Assembly: GCA_947483025.1 (NCBI GenBank)
Contig: CANKMK010000004.1
Location: 1 to 13,118, forward strand
DNA: 13,118 bases
Direction of reading: 5' to 3'
Origin: Chloroflexota bacterium
GTDB lineage: Bacteria; Chloroflexota; Limnocylindria; Limnocylindrales; Limnocylindraceae
Shown: one piece after another, positions 13,117 to 13,118 of the stretch
Position numbering within the stretch: the stretch's first letter is position 1
How the letters are laid out: each line of letters opens with the position of its first letter
Notes under the pieces: generated by a model
Seen by the model: the letters and a program-made list of their open reading frames with translations, nothing else
Database searches by the model: none
Told to the model about the DNA's origin: nothing
Program-made: the position numbers and the translations under genes

Positions 13117-13118
13117 CA

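Overview
The window reads as chromosomal DNA from a GC-rich, compact bacterial genome. Genes overlap by 1 to 8 bases or sit within a few bases of each other. The longest non-coding stretch is about 183 bases, and no insertion sequence, phage or CRISPR signal is visible. Gene order (scpA-scpB-rluB-cmk-plsC-ispH-der-gpsA), a bifunctional-type dCTP deaminase, and a xanthorhodopsin/actinorhodopsin-like proton pump next to a carotenoid gene suggest an aquatic, possibly streamlined bacterium. Freshwater Chloroflexota (Limnocylindria-like) or a planktonic actinobacterium are my best guesses from general knowledge; the sequence alone does not decide it.

Region 1 (1-6482, plus strand) is a long housekeeping run: the end of scpA, scpB (chromosome condensation), an RsuA/RluB-type pseudouridine synthase, cytidylate kinase, a PlsC-type acyltransferase, ispH (last step of the MEP isoprenoid pathway), der (ribosome assembly GTPase), gpsA (glycerol-3-phosphate synthesis) and tRNA-Pro(GGG). 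Most junctions are ATGA or TAGTG overlaps, so translation is probably coupled. ispH seems to have its own promoter, with a -10 only 6 bases before the ATG. A symmetric hairpin with A and T tails closes the run and can also stop the opposing rhodopsin transcript.

Region 2 (6566-10559) is the most interesting part. A type-1 rhodopsin on the minus strand is divergent from a plus-strand cluster: a DUF4332-like protein, a DUF1461-like membrane protein, and a three-domain fusion of two heterodimer-type lycopene cyclase domains with a UbiA-type prenyltransferase of the lycopene elongase kind. A MoaB/MogA-like gene follows with its own leaderless-type -10. The rhodopsin has the residues of a green-tuned outward proton pump. 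The fusion could make cyclic C50 carotenoids, or C40 beta-carotene, the retinal precursor. The 183-base divergent intergenic region holds a perfect TGTTACA-N6-TGTAACA palindrome, a cluster of four TATCGCAA-like half-sites, a perfect DnaA-box consensus and a leader hairpin. It could therefore coordinate pigment and opsin expression.

Region 3 (10560-13118) holds nrdR (ribonucleotide reductase repressor) overlapping dcd (dCTP deaminase, probably with dUTPase activity), a metallo-beta-lactamase-fold hydrolase, and, convergent with an 11-base tail overlap, the 3' part of a TlpA/ResA-like thioredoxin gene that runs off the window end.
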